From NCBI GenBank assembly GCA_002286855.1, contig NRSV01000083.1:79581-112978 (forward strand): DNA of 33,398 nucleotides. The letters run 5' to 3'. The notes under the pieces are model-generated. The model was not told the DNA's origin. It saw nothing but the letters and a program-made list of their open reading frames with translations, and ran no database searches. Position numbers and translations under genes: made by a program. Below, one piece after another: positions 7,964-19,371 of the stretch (its first letter is position 1; every line of letters starts with the position of its first letter). The stretch comes from Bipolaris cookei. Its lineage: Eukaryota > Ascomycota > Dothideomycetes > Pleosporales > Pleosporaceae.

Positions 7964-10900
7964 ATGACGGATATCAGCACAAATCATGTTGTCATGTTTG
8001 GCGACAACATCGATGGTATAGTGCCAACTATTGCGCGAATATCACGCATATCAGCCCACTCCACCATAGTACAATCATTCCTGGAGCAGGTCTTTGAGTC
8101 TGTACGAAGCGTTCTCTATGGGTTGCAGCAAGACGTGCGACAAGAGCTTGGTGAATGCCACACACTACTAGATCTTGCTCTATGGACTACAACAAATGCT
8201 GATACGGAAATGGCCATTACCCTACCTCTCATTTGCGCAGCTCAGTTGGGCACCTACTTAGTGTAAGTTAACTTCAGAGTATCTATAGTGGGACTATCAT
8301 GACTTATTAATAAATCATGAAGGGATTTCCTACTTGAAAAGGAGGGACTGATAGCGAACTCCCGAAGCGATGCGATACTGGTAGGATCGCGCGTTGGCAT
8401 GCTTGCAGCAGCTGCGGTGGCTTGCTCGCACTCAATACATAATTTCATCTCAATTTCTCACCAAGTACTCTTCGTGGCTATCGAGATCGGGGCTGCCATC
8501 GATAGACGCGCTGCATCTATCGCCGGAAAGTCTGGCTTCTATTCCGTCTCTGTTCACAGAGATCTGGACGAAGTTCGTCGAACATTAGATGCGTTCAACA
8601 AGTCTCAGGAAAGTTTTAATAGTCTTTGTCATAGCTAACACCTTCGATGCAATTTTGTAGCTAACAATGTTTCAGTCCCTGCCTCATCCGATGCGACCGT
8701 TCATCAGTCAAGAATCTACGTCGTCCCTAACGATTAGTGTTCCAGGGCCAATTCTTGAATCTTTCCTAGCTAAATTGAGAATACTGCATCACTCCTTTAA
8801 GACATGTCAGGATGGTATGGCTACCCTACACGCCGCCAGCCTCCCGTCGCTTAGCATCGAGCACATTGTCGATGCTTTCAACCACGATGACAGGGACGCG
8901 AAGTCTGGTTTCAGGATGAGTACACTTCTCTCTCCCTACAGCGGCATTCCATATGTTGCCAATAGTCAGCATGGTCTCTTTAGCGCCGTTGTCTCTGACA
9001 TAGTCAACAAACCGGCTCTATGGGAAAAAGTGCTTCACCAAGTCCAGGATCGCATTGATAAGAACCCTACTCTATTTCTGCCAGTGGGATCAAGCGAAAT
9101 GGGATCTTTTATCTACCACGGACTCCGTACCCAAGGTTGCAATATCTCTCAGTACCCATACCGCCAGTACGATGACGTAACTAGCGCCTCTGAGCAGGAT
9201 ATGGCGCAAGACATTGCTATTGTCGGTTATTCTTCCAGACTGCCAGGCTCGGAAACGAGCGATGAGTTCTGGGATATTCTAGCAAGTGGCAGAGATGTTC
9301 ATGGGAAAGTGAGTTGAAACGTATCCCTCATCAAGCATGAATCCCTTGAAGCGAATCGGCGTGACTGATTCACTAGTAGATGCCTTCAGACCGTTGTGCT
9401 GGGTTCGGATTCGAACCGCCGCTGGGTTGCTTTTATGAAAACCTGGATCTTTTTGATTGCAAACTGTTTAACATGTCCCCCAGAGAGGCAGCGCAGACTG
9501 ACCCGGGGCAGAGATTGCTTCTTATGGTAACATATGAAGCGCTCCAGCGTGCAGGATATTCTCCTGGAAGGACAGCATCGACACACCGACGATGTGTAGG
9601 GACCTTCTTTGGACAAACTACCGATGACTGGCGCGAGTACAACGTGATCAACGACATTAACATGTTCTACGTTCCAGGCACTATACGCGCATTTGGGCCA
9701 GGCCGTCTCAACTATTATTTCAAGTGGGATGGTCCTTCGTACAGCTTTGACACAGCATGCTCTTCTAGCTCCGTCGCAGTGCAGATGGCATGCACATCTC
9801 TTCGTAGTCGGGAATGTGATATGGCTGTAGCCGGCGGATTAAATACCCTCACCGGACCTTCTATGTTCGCCGGCCTCAGTCAGGGTCGGTTTCTATCCAC
9901 CACGGGTTCTTGCAAGACGTTTGACTTGAAGGCTGATGGCTACTGTCGTGCCGATGGCGTTGGCGTCCTTGTGCTTAAACGCCTAGATTGCGCATTACGA
10001 GACAAGGACAATATCTACGGTGTCATAAAGTCTGCGGTCACTAACCACTCAGCGCGAGCCATTTCTATAACACAACCTCATTCTGATACTCAGGCCCGTT
10101 TGTTTCGAAAGGTACTTTCTGCTGCAAATCTTGGACCTTCTGACGTGAGCTATGTCGAGATGCATGGTACAGGGACACCAGTGGGCGATACTGCTGAGCT
10201 GACCTCAGTTCTGTCTGTGTTCGGAAAGAACCGTCATGGTGGAAACCCCCTATATATTGGTGCTGCTAAGGCTAATGTCGGCCATGGAGAAGCTGTGAGT
10301 ACAAGAATGAAACACATCCCTTTCTCCACCCAATCACGCCTGAGACTAACTGACAACCCACAAACTTCCAGGCTGCCGGTGTCACATCTATCATAAAGGC
10401 TCTCTTGATGTTCCAGTATTCAAAAGTGCCTCCTCATGTTGGGATTAAAGCTGGTCCAAATCATTTGATTCAAACCCTTAAGTCGGCCAATATCGAAGTT
10501 CCCTTATCTATAATGGATTTTGAGAAGCAGTCATCTGAATACTCACAGAGAAGACGTGTTATGGTCAATAATTTTAGTGCAGCAGTAAGTGACAACTAAC
10601 TTTATCATAAGGACTGTGGTTTGGAATGAAACTGATTCTTCCCAAGGGTGGCAACACATGTCTATTACTGGAGGAAGGACTTTGTCAACCACAATCACAC
10701 AGCAAGGATCCACGAGCCTACCACGTAGTCGCAATCTCAGCTCAGAGTTTTGCGGCCCTCAAGTCCAATACGGAGAGATTGCTAGCATATATATCAACTC
10801 AACCCCGCCATATGCCTCCCTCAGCACAGTCAACTCCCGTCGTACTCTCCGACATTGCATACACTACAACCGTGAGGAGGATGCACCATGCGCTAAGAAG

Positions 10901-13900
10901 ATCATTCGTTGCCGCCAATATGAACGAACTTTCGTTGGCCCTCAAACAAAGTCTGACAACCTGGTCTGACCCTAAGCGGAAAAACAACCAATCTAACATC
11001 GTTCTACTATTCACCGGCCAGGGTTCCGACATAATGGGCGTGGGAAAGCAGCTTCTGGACACTTGCAGTGCTTTTCGAGCATCAATGGAGGAATGTGAAG
11101 AGTTGGCACATGCATGCGGATATCCTCCGTTCCTTGCGCTTATCCGTAACCCAGGAGAATTTCCAATGCCAATGCCTCTACAAGTACAGCTAGCTACTGT
11201 ATCTTTAGAACTTTCTATGGCCCGCTTACTCCAAAGATGGGGTCTAAAGCCAGCTGTTGTCAGCGGACATAGCCTTGGGGAGTATGCTGCATTGTGTTTT
11301 TCTGGAGCAATCACCACCGCAGCTATGATATATCTGGTAGGATATCGTGCCCGCCTCGTGATGGAGACTTGCACAACTGGTACTCATCTTATGTTGGCCG
11401 TCCGATCGTCCGTTGCATCTACCGAGGAAAGAATTTCCAGCCTAGACCTTACTTTGACTAGCATTGCTTGCATAAACAGCCCGACTGATGTCGTCGTCGC
11501 TGGTCCCGATCATGAAATAGAATTATTGGAGACATCACTGAAAAAATCATACGTCAGATGTGTACAGCTGAAGGTACCCTATGCCTTTCATACAGCTCAA
11601 ATGGACCCTGTCATGGAGCCTTTTTCCGACGCTGCCAGGATCGTTCCTTTTACTCGACCTTCAATCCCGGTTGCATCCACGCTGTTGGGCAGAGTTGTCA
11701 CCGAGAGCGAAGAGTTTATCCCAGACTACTTCGCTCAGCAATGTCGCCTTCCCGTACGTATGTCAGCCGCTTTAGCTGATGCACAGGCTAGAGGCTTCAT
11801 AGATGAGAGCACTATCTGGATCGAATGCGGCCCTCACCCGCTCTGTTTACCTATGGTGACCTCCACACCCTCTTTGAAAGCTTCATACGAACGATGCTTG
11901 CCTTGTCTGAAGAGAGGAACCGATGACTGGCGAAATTTGGCAAACATCTTGGCTGTCAGTTTCGAAGTCGGTATTCAAGTCGACTGGTCGGAGTACCATC
12001 ACGAATATTCAGATGTTCTTCAATTAGCCCAGGTTCCCACCTATGCTTTCGACTTAAAGCGTTATTGGCACAGCCCGATATCTACTAGTAACACCATGCG
12101 ATTGGATCCTTCTCGTGCTACAAGTACAAAAAAACAGCCATCGGAGATCTTCAGCCCTGTTTTGCGTAGCGCAGTGCTTCACCGTGTCGAGAGAGATGAA
12201 ATTGACAGTCTAGGCGTATGTGGTCGCATCGACTTTACTAGCGAGTTACACAGTGACACACCCCTACGCACAATGGCTCAAGGCCACGTAGTGCACGGAA
12301 ACTGTCTAGTTCCCACATCTGTGTATACTGAAATGATTTTGTCAGCAGCGTTTTTTCGCCACCAACGTTTGGAAGGGCGATGCCTACTTCCAACTGACTA
12401 TGTCTTTAAGGTGGCTGACTTGGTCATCTCCCAGCCGCTGGTTGTTCTCGAAGATGTATCTGGAGCAAACCAGCATGTCCAGATTTCTACATGGTCTACC
12501 GAGGAAAGCAAGCAAGTTCACGTTGAGATCCGGAGCTATCATGGTAACATCGCACATGACAAGGCTTTACTTCATGCGTCGTGCCGGGTGGAAATCACTC
12601 AGCCTGCTCATGCGGACCACTGGAGAATATCCCAATCCAATGTCATAGGCAGACGCGATGAATTCACGTTTGAGGCCGAGGGAGGAAACACGAGTTCCTT
12701 GCGGAAGTCATCTATTTACAGGCTGTTCCGCTCGATAGTCTGTTATCACGAACAGTACTTTGGTATGCAGGATATCACTGTTCATAACGACCGACCAGAG
12801 GCTATTGCAACCTTTCAGTTCCGAAAAACCAACGATGATGACTTGTGCATCTATAGTCCATACAGAAGCGACAGTATCGCACAACTTGCTGGGTTTCTTA
12901 TGAATGCCTTATTTCCAGCGTCTCCAGAGAAAGTGTACATCTCGAATGGCTGGGAAAATCTTTACCTCATGGAACCGTTGCTGGACAACGTCACCTATCT
13001 CGCACATGCCAAGATAAGCGAGGCTGTTTCTGGCACCATCAGCTTTACAGTCAGTGTTATAAATACAGACGCCAAAGTAGTTGCCATCTGTCAAGGCTTG
13101 AGATTCAAGGAGATAGAGAGAAATACTTTGATGCTTGTTCTTAACAACGCGGCAGGAGGCAATAAATGGCGTGGAGTTGATGCTCCGACTGTTTCTAACA
13201 GTTTACCCAAGGTCGAGATGGTTGCACCACCGCAGCAGAGAAAAAATGGATCTAAACCTCGATCTAGACAACTTGTTGAACCTGAGCGAGTGCCAGATTT
13301 AATGCAGCGCACATTACCAGAACCATCTACTGTTGTTGCTGTTGACAGAAACGATGGAGAGACTCACGATGAACGAAATGCCGATACCTGCATTCTGGAC
13401 CTCATCATGTCAACTATAGCATCAGAAACAGGGTATGACAAGATTGCATGGGAGGATAACATGAGTTTTGTGGAGTTGGGCGTTGATTCGATGATCTCCA
13501 TGGCCATCATTCATCGAGTTCACAACAAGACGGGTCATCGTTTGCCTAGCACAATATTTCACGAGTATCCTACCCTAGCTGATCTTCAGAGTTACCTCGT
13601 TACAAGTGGAAGATCCAGCCAGACAGCAGGCCTAAGCTCAGACGACCGGAGAGCATCCTCGAATGCGGGAAAAAGAGAAACAACCGAAGATATAGGTGCA
13701 CGTGTGCAGTTATCCCTACAAAGGAACACAACTGCTCAACCTACAGTTCTTTCCGACTCTGTGGAACAGCACTCTACCCTTTCAACAAACGGAAACCAGA
13801 AAGCTCCACAGCCTCACGTAGAACATCGGTTCGCTTTAGTGCGGTCTGTTCTATGCTCAGAGATGGGCATAACCGAGGAAGAGCTAGACGAAGAAGTCTC

Positions 13901-15065
13901 TCTACAAGAGCTCGGTCTCGATTCGCTGCTAACCATCGGCGTCCTTTCCAGGCTTCGACAACTACTAGATTGGGAGCTACCGTCTACCTTCTTCCTAGAA
14001 CATACTACCTTGGGACTGGTGAGGAAGGCACTGACAGTTAGTGTCAGCACGAACGCGTCGAAGGACAGATCTAGAAGTACGAGAGAATATAGCGCTCAGC
14101 AGTCTTGTTTACCCACTCCGACTACATCTTACGACTTTGTGAATGAGCCACAGATTACAGAGTTTCGTCAGACCCCTGGGATGCGCCATACGTCTCTTCA
14201 CGGAATTTCTAGTTGTGGCACTCTTCTCTGTGGTAAATCTGAAGAGGGCACGCGGCACTTATTCCTTGTTCCTGACGGTATTGGGAGCGGTCTGGCATAC
14301 GTGTTTGTGGCCGACGCGCTGAAAAATGTTTACACTGCTTCGGAACAGGCTAAGCCCATTCTATACGCCCTCGACTCTCCTTTTCTAGCTCAACCGGAGG
14401 AATTCGCAAAGCGATGTGTTTCGGTGGCTGAGCTTGCAACCATCTACTTGCGTGAGGTGCGGCGAATACAACCACACGGGCCCTACCAGCTGGGAGGTTG
14501 GTCTATTGGGGGGATTCATGCCTTCGAGATGGCTCGCCAGCTGAAAGCTGTAGGTGAGAAGGTCGAGCTTCTCTGCTTGATTGACAGCCCTTGTCCTAGT
14601 GTCTTATCGCCCTGTCCAACTGAGGTCATATTTGAAGGCATTGGACTCTCTGTGAGCAGCGTCCCTCTGCCTCTTCAACAACATATCAGTGCGAACCTTG
14701 CATCTCTCGAACAATATCAACTTCCCTATCAAGACAATGGTCCTATCGTAGAGAAATGCCTGACTGTTTGGGCCGGAAGAGCGTTGAAACAGGGAGAAGT
14801 GAAGTCGTCATGCCACGGACCGATTAGCCCATCAGAAAAATCTCGAAACTGGTTTTTCTATCAGCGCAAGGACTTCGGGCCTTGTGGTTGGGATACGGCA
14901 ACAGGTGCGCAAATGATTGTACGCGTGATTCAGAACGCAACACATTTTGATATCGTCAAGGAAGAGGCGGTAGGTTTTACCTGCTGAACTGAAGCTTGAG
15001 ATGCTAATTCTAACTTTACACCATAGGCCAAAGAGCTTGCAGCTTTGATTGCAAATGCGATGTAG
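7964..15065 (+). CDS. Non-reducing polyketide synthase (SAT-KS-AT-PT-ACP-ACP-TE), possibly splice-defective
   Basis: Proposed exons: 7964-8262, 8323-8608, 8676-9308, 9380-10294, 10372-10584, 10647-14969, 15027-15065 (about 2,235 aa). All phases agree. Domains: starter-unit acyltransferase about 1-370; ketosynthase about 374-790 with Cys533 (DTACSSS), His668 (MHGTGTP) and His708 (NVGHGEA); malonyl transferase with Ser991 (GHSLGEY) and His1097; product template with His1329 (GHVVHG) and Asp1524 (YRSDS); carrier serines 1730 (GVDSM) and 1875 (GLDSL); Claisen-type thioesterase with Ser2068 (GWSIGG) and His2215. This is the architecture of pigment, cercosporin and naphthopyrone synthases: acetate-derived chains cyclised to aromatics. 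Oddities: the SAT motif GxCxG reads GSRVG (Arg123), the KS is about 12 residues short between PSDR and GCF, and the intron after exon 2 has a GA donor. The other introns are canonical and the remaining catalytic residues are intact. Product unknown. Confidence 0.9.
8609..8675 (+). other. PKS intron 2 with a non-canonical GA..AG donor
   Basis: The exon before it ends in codon CAG (FNKSQ) and the exon after begins TCC (SLPHPMRPFIS), both in phase 0. The joined peptide matches the usual SAT consensus around FN..(I/L)P...RPYIS. The intron is 67 bp, has CTAAC branch-like sites and ends TTTCAG. Its first bases are GAAAGT, not GTAAGT-like. No GT in the neighbourhood gives a frame-compatible junction except ones that delete conserved residues (for example at 8573). 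Unspliced reading stops at 8636-8638. Confidence 0.7.
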
Positions 15066-15800
15066 ATTTCAAGCGACTTGTGCATCAAGCGAGTTGCTTC
15101 ATGATTGGAACGTAATCTTAGCCTCTATTATAATTTAGGCTATCTGAAGATGCCAATATTATCGCTATGCTAGAGGATATGTAGTATCACCGCCTTTTTA
15201 TCGATCTAGCCTTACTCAGGTATCACGTTCTGGAATGCCCCCCCCCATTTCAAAACTAAACTCTATTAGGCTTAGCTTTAGGGTTTCTGCAGAATTCTAG
15301 GATCGTTGAATAAGAGCCAGAATCGTGCTAGAAACTCGTGCAACTTGTGTCACTGATGCAAGAAGATCTTGCACATCGAACAAGCTACTTCTTGTCGTGC
15401 TGTAATATAGATGGCGCAAGTTATTCGATAGCGTATGCTGGAGAGTTGGTGTTCGTAGTTGTGGCCCATGCTAACACACACATGAATGTTGAAAATCGGA
15501 TTAGGGTTGAGGAAAAATTGTCAAGCTTTTTGATAAAAATTTTTGATTCTATTAGCTTAGTCGATAGAGTAGAGCGCGCTGACTCTAATGCTATCCTTCA
15601 CTAGCTAATAGAAGCTCTAGTTGTGGTGCTATTAGTTAAAGAAGATTACATTTTTGTGAGGGTGAAAGAGAAGATAGTTGATACTAAGCCTAATATAGTT
15701 TAGTAGCAGCTTCAAGTGGCTAGCGTGGCGCTGACTGAAGGATTGGTTTTCTTCACGCTAAGCAGTAATCAACGCCTACCCAAATAGGCAAGTATCTAGA
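15066..15800. other. PKS downstream region without a supported gene
   Basis: The PKS 3' region (AT-rich, with a C7 run near 15240) is followed by sequence with an 88-codon plus-strand frame (15338-15604) that resembles nothing I recognise. A first copy of the string GGTTTTCTTCACGCTAA (about 15747-15763) marks the approach of the repeat cluster at 15807. Confidence 0.35.
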
Positions 15801-15806
15801 CCTTAA

Positions 15807-15882
15807 CAGGGGTTTTCTTCACGCTAATTTTTGACAGGGGTTTTCTTCACGTTAAGCTACAGGGGTTTTCTTCACGCTAAGC
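15807..15882 (+). repeat. Direct repeats of an 18-20 bp motif
   Basis: Three copies of CAGGGGTTTTCTTCACG(C/T)TAA start at 15807, 15835 and 15860, with a related fourth copy 60 bp upstream. Spacing is 25-28 bp and irregular, so this is not a simple minisatellite. They lie just outside the pogo-like transposase that begins at 16042 and may be its subterminal repeats; that link is inference. Confidence 0.6.
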
Positions 15883-15911
15883 CTTAAAGAGAGTCTACAT
15901 TCAATGAAATT

Positions 15912-15930
15912 GCCCGTGCTCCGCACGGGC
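15912..15930. repeat. Short perfect hairpin
   Basis: GCCCGTGC, three bases, then GCACGGGC: an 8-bp perfect stem. It is followed immediately by two direct copies of a TATCACCTCAAYGATA string (15932-15964). It is probably part of the upstream end of the neighbouring transposon. There is no U-tract or other reason to call it a terminator. Confidence 0.5.
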
Positions 15931-16041
15931 CTATCACCTCAACGATAATATCACCTCAATGATAACACGTAGCTTTTAGTATATACATCTACCACAATAA
16001 CGTATAATTAAATAAATTTAACTACGTATATCGTTTTTACT

Positions 16042-17290
16042 ATGCCTAAGGTTGATAAGAGAAAGTCTATATATAAAGAAGAGGTGGTGGCGTTGCAAAA
16101 GCACGCCGAAGCGTTACGCCTACTCCATCAACCTAACATTAAAAGCTATGCAACTACCCACAACTTGCCATATCAGCGCCTGCGACGCGCCTATCTTGGA
16201 CTTCCGAATCGCAGTGATCGCGCTAAGCCACCTACTTTACACCGGCTTAACGAGTCTCAAGATTTCGCTCTTGAGCGGTATCTTGATGCTATCGATAATA
16301 TTGGCTTTGGTATTCATCGTGGACTGGTTGAGCAGCAGGCAAACTCACTCCTTGAGGATGCGTATACAGGACTAGATGAAGTTGCGCCTGTGATAGGCTA
16401 GAGCCTAGTTGGTGTGTTGTACCTCGATGGAATCTCGGCCTGCTCCTAAAATCCGGATGCCACCTAGAGCTCCGAGTCTCGCCGAGACTCGGTGCGCTCT
16501 GACCGACAACCGGAGCGACTAGGTCTTATCGACTCGATTGTGCAGGGGCAGCTAGCACTGTATATAGATAGCTACGTAGCTCAGAAGCTCAGTTCTCTAT
16601 CGAATACAATCTTGTTACCAGGCATCGGCAACCTTTGCGCAGCCTCTCACAGCGCTTAAAGTTGGCAAACTTTGGGCACGACGATGGCTCGCAAGGCACC
16701 CAAAATATAGACGTGTAAAGGCAAAGTCAATTGAGGTACAGCGTAAGCTTGCTCAGGAGCCAGCAGCACTCCTTGACTGGTACACTAGGCTCAAAAACCT
16801 TATCGACGAGCGCGGTATCTTGCCTGAAGATATATACAATATGGATGAGACAGGCTGCCGCATTGGTGTTGCAAAAGAGCAGTACTTATACACCAAAAAT
16901 GGACGTACGGTCTTTATCCACAACGCCAACAATCGCGAGCTTATTACTCTTGTTGAGTGTATCCGGGCCACTGGCGAGGTTATTCCACCTCTTATTATTG
17001 TTAAAGCTGCTACTGTGATGGAGCATTGGATCGTGGATCTACCTGATGGGTATCTTGTAGGCGTGTCCGATAGTGGTTATAGTAACGACAAACTTGCGTA
17101 CGCCTGGATCCAACACTTCAACAAGGTGACAAGCCATAGTCGCCATGGAGCTTGGTGTTACACGGGGTCTGGATCTATACTTCTCTTGCCGGGTCCCACA
17201 CCAAGGCCGGTGAGCTTTACGCTAGTGTTCCGTGAGGTTGTCTGGCGATTCGTAGTGGAAAAGAGTTATGGATGTAACCGGGGGTTTTGA
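16042..17290 (+). pseudogene. Pogo-like transposase, broken (CENP-B-type HTH plus partial DDE)
   Basis: The N-terminus starts at a clear ATG and gives a psq/CENP-B-like helix-turn-helix region (NIKSYATTHNLPYQRLRRAY, then a second HTH through LLEDAYTG). The frame is broken at 16399. Coding resumes near 16620 with VGKLWARRWLARHPKYRR and continues through YNMDETG (first catalytic Asp), the ANNRELITL segment and LAYAWIQHFNK. It then degenerates near 17150, before the expected LDGHGSH second Asp. The copy is therefore interrupted inside and lacks the second half of its catalytic core. The N-terminal half aligns by eye with the minus-strand element at 24402-26372. Confidence 0.8.
16391..16640. mobile_element. 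Candidate small insertion inside the pogo-like transposase
   Basis: About 240 bp of non-coding sequence separates the two halves of the transposase where relatives are continuous. Its outer parts show weak inverted similarity (GCCTAGT...TTGTACCTCGAT against the complement of ATCGAATACAATC..ACCAGGC). Inside is a perfect 10-bp-arm palindrome, CCGAGTCTCG/CGAGACTCGG, at 16472-16492. This suggests a degraded MITE-like insertion, but no clear target duplication could be fixed. Confidence 0.4.
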
Positions 17291-17418
17291 CAAACACTAA
17301 TCTATATTGCTATAGACTAACGAGTAACAATCTTGTTAAGTAAAGTAACTAGTAAGAAAGTACAATTTGAGTTGACCACAACGAGAGTAAATAATGAAAT
17401 CCATCCATCCTTATATCC

Positions 17419-18126
17419 TCATTGCTTTCGTCCTGCCATCTCGGACATCTCGCCAAGACGAGATGGACCAGATGGCACATCACGTGACCTCGAGCCCCGC
17501 GGTGATCCGTTACCTTCTGACGCGGAGCTTTGTGGCACCATAACCACTCGTGCTCTCTCGTTCCTCTTGTCCCGCGTCAAGGAGAGCCCCTTTCTTGTTA
17601 TCTCTGTAACATCTATGTCCTGACACCGGGCAAAATCAGATGAGTATATATTGAAATGAGCCATCTCGAGGTTTAGCCTTTGGTCCTGTATGCCTCGCGT
17701 GTTATTCTGTTTAAGCTTGGCCCATTCTCTCTCCACTTCATCTTCCCGAGCTTTGTGATACTCAATCGCACGCTCGTGATCTTTGCGAAGTTCAACAAGT
17801 TGCCTTTTCCGCTCTTCTCGCATCTCCTTATACTCCGGGTACCATTCCGCATCGGAACCGGCGTATACAGAATCCTCATCCATGAAATCGCGTTCGTCAA
17901 AATCGCATTCGCATTCTGAAGTATCCGAGGCACAGTGGCATGCACCACTGCTTTCCGATTCTAGTTCCGAAATATCTTCATCAAAGTCCTCTGGATATGG
18001 TCCATAACTAGACCGGCGCCTCTCACTTTCGATCTCTCTCACAGCCACGACGCGGTAGACGCGTTCATACCAGAGAGGCAGCTTCTTCCGCGGTAGAGCG
18101 TTTACGATTGGGTAGGGTTGAGGCAT
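17419..18126 (-). CDS. Hypothetical acidic, coiled-coil protein (235 aa)
   Basis: Single-exon frame. I take the ATG at 18126 (MPQPYPIV) because the longer frame begins only at a non-ATG codon. An N-terminal segment containing PLWYERVYRVVAVREIE precedes a strongly acidic, Cys-bearing stretch (DFDEDISELESES, CECDFDERDFMDEDS). A Lys/Glu/Arg-rich region follows that should form a coiled coil (about residues 105-165, EMREERKRQLVELRKDHERA onward). The tail is Ser/Pro/Arg-rich. There is no signal peptide, membrane segment or known catalytic motif. It differs from the surrounding repeats in having a long clean frame with biased, protein-like composition. I do not recognise the family; it might be a host orphan or a low-copy TE-associated protein. 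Confidence 0.5.
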   Translation of the reverse strand: MPQPYPIVNALPRKKLPLWYERVYRVVAVREIESERRRSSYGPYPEDFDEDISELESESSGACHCASDTSECECDFDERDFMDEDSVYAGSDAEWYPEYKEMREERKRQLVELRKDHERAIEYHKAREDEVEREWAKLKQNNTRGIQDQRLNLEMAHFNIYSSDFARCQDIDVTEITRKGLSLTRDKRNERARVVMVPQSSASEGNGSPRGSRSRDVPSGPSRLGEMSEMAGRKQ

Positions 18127-18935
18127 TTTAAACTCTTTGGATCTTTTAGGTGCTCTGGAAGGCAACTATGGACGGGTTCGGAGTCAACGTGTTTGCGAAA
18201 GTTGCCAGAGTTAATGTTAAGGTGTGAGGTTGGATTAGTTAGCACCCCAAATTTGTTTCGGATCCATGATTCAGGAGCGGCCGAGCCGCCACCACGTGAT
18301 CCGGTCACCGGCAGATTATTTTACCGATAATTACACTGAGCTGCCCATTGCCTTTGCTACTGGCTTTTCCACTACACGTCCCAACTTTCCCTTTCCTCCT
18401 GTATATCCCTCAGCCCTGCTTTTTCAGCCTTTTTTTCGTGCCAAATAAATACCTTTACTCTACAACGACATGCGTCCCGTAGTGCTAATGAGTATTCTCG
18501 CATCAGCCAGTCCAGTTCTCATTTAAAGCAGGCGTCTAACAATTTCGCACTCTCAACTATGTCGACCTTCATGTTGCAGCGGCAAGAAGGTCGGACTTCT
18601 TGTTATTTCGCAAACAGTGAGTCGCTTCTACGCTGGTTTGTTCAGAATGAGAGATAAAAAGGCAAAATAGGCATCTTACCAAAGATTCTGTTAACTCATC
18701 GTAATCTATTTCCTGACCTAAAGGTCCTCTGTACTTTGTCGCAGTGTCGTAGACAGGACATCTGGCCTATTTCCAATGGAAGTTGCAACCTTACGAGCTG
18801 CTTCTTGACGGCCACCGCGTAAATCATACTAGACCTATATTATAAGCCCTGCAGCTCGTTGCCGACATAATCTGTACTTTTAGATGACTAGGTCGAAAAA
18901 GTGAACTATCGTTTTAACGATACTGGAAGCGTTAA
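18127..18935. other. Spacer upstream of the hypothetical gene
   Basis: Probably holds the promoter of the minus-strand ORF. Short frames on both strands (such as 18102-18308 minus and 18118-18330 plus) have no family resemblance. A small palindrome TATCGTT/AACGATA lies near 18909-18924. Otherwise I see nothing. Confidence 0.35.
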
Positions 18936-18959
18936 TGCGGAAACGTTAAACACTCTACT

Positions 18960-19371
18960 TGCAGCTGGTAACCGATATGTAGCGGTAACCGAGGTCTTAA
19001 AAAGCCAGGGGGAGCTTTGTTTCTCATTCTCCAAACGCAACAAATAACTGAAGTTAATTAGCAGTTAAGTCAAAGGATTGATATTGAAAGAAATGGCAGA
19101 AGTGCCAAGCCGATTTAAGGGTATTGATACTCGGAAATCGCTTACTAATACCCACAGCAAGTTTCTAAGAGCCAACAACCAGAAAGGTCTCTAGTAATGA
19201 GCCGTGCACCTAGATATCTTAGATCAGCCTAGCCCTTTTGTTCACTCATCACGCTACAAAAGTCGTATTAATGTTAACCCTAATCTCTTGCCTACTCAGC
19301 TCGATCGTTACATAAAATCGCTTGTTATTATTCCCTAAATACAACACATTTCTCCCTTATTTCCTCCTCCA
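18960..19371 (+). repeat. Degenerate repeat block, right-hand partner inverted at 23955-24345
   Basis: By eye this block aligns with the reverse complement of 23955-24345 over several hundred bases. Shared strings include GTCTTAAAA..G..GGGGGAGC, TTTAAGGGTATTGA.AC.CGGAAATC, ATGAGCC.TGCACCTAG, CTTTTGTTCAC and GCCTACTCA. The two copies differ mainly by transitions and small indels. A short frame in both gives (L/R)FKGIDTRKS, so the parent once coded for something, but I cannot name it. Confidence 0.6.

Noticed and set aside
8573..8675. Alternative donor at 8573 for PKS intron 2
   Set aside because: It keeps the frame but removes the conserved LDAFNKSQ segment and has a weak GTTCGT donor; the GA-donor reading fits the family better.
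10799..11374. 191-codon minus-strand frame inside the PKS
   Set aside because: Shadow of the AT-domain coding sequence, which has clear motifs on the plus strand.
15338..15604. 88-codon frame downstream of the PKS
   Set aside because: No motif, no start context and no neighbour relation; low-information sequence near repeats.
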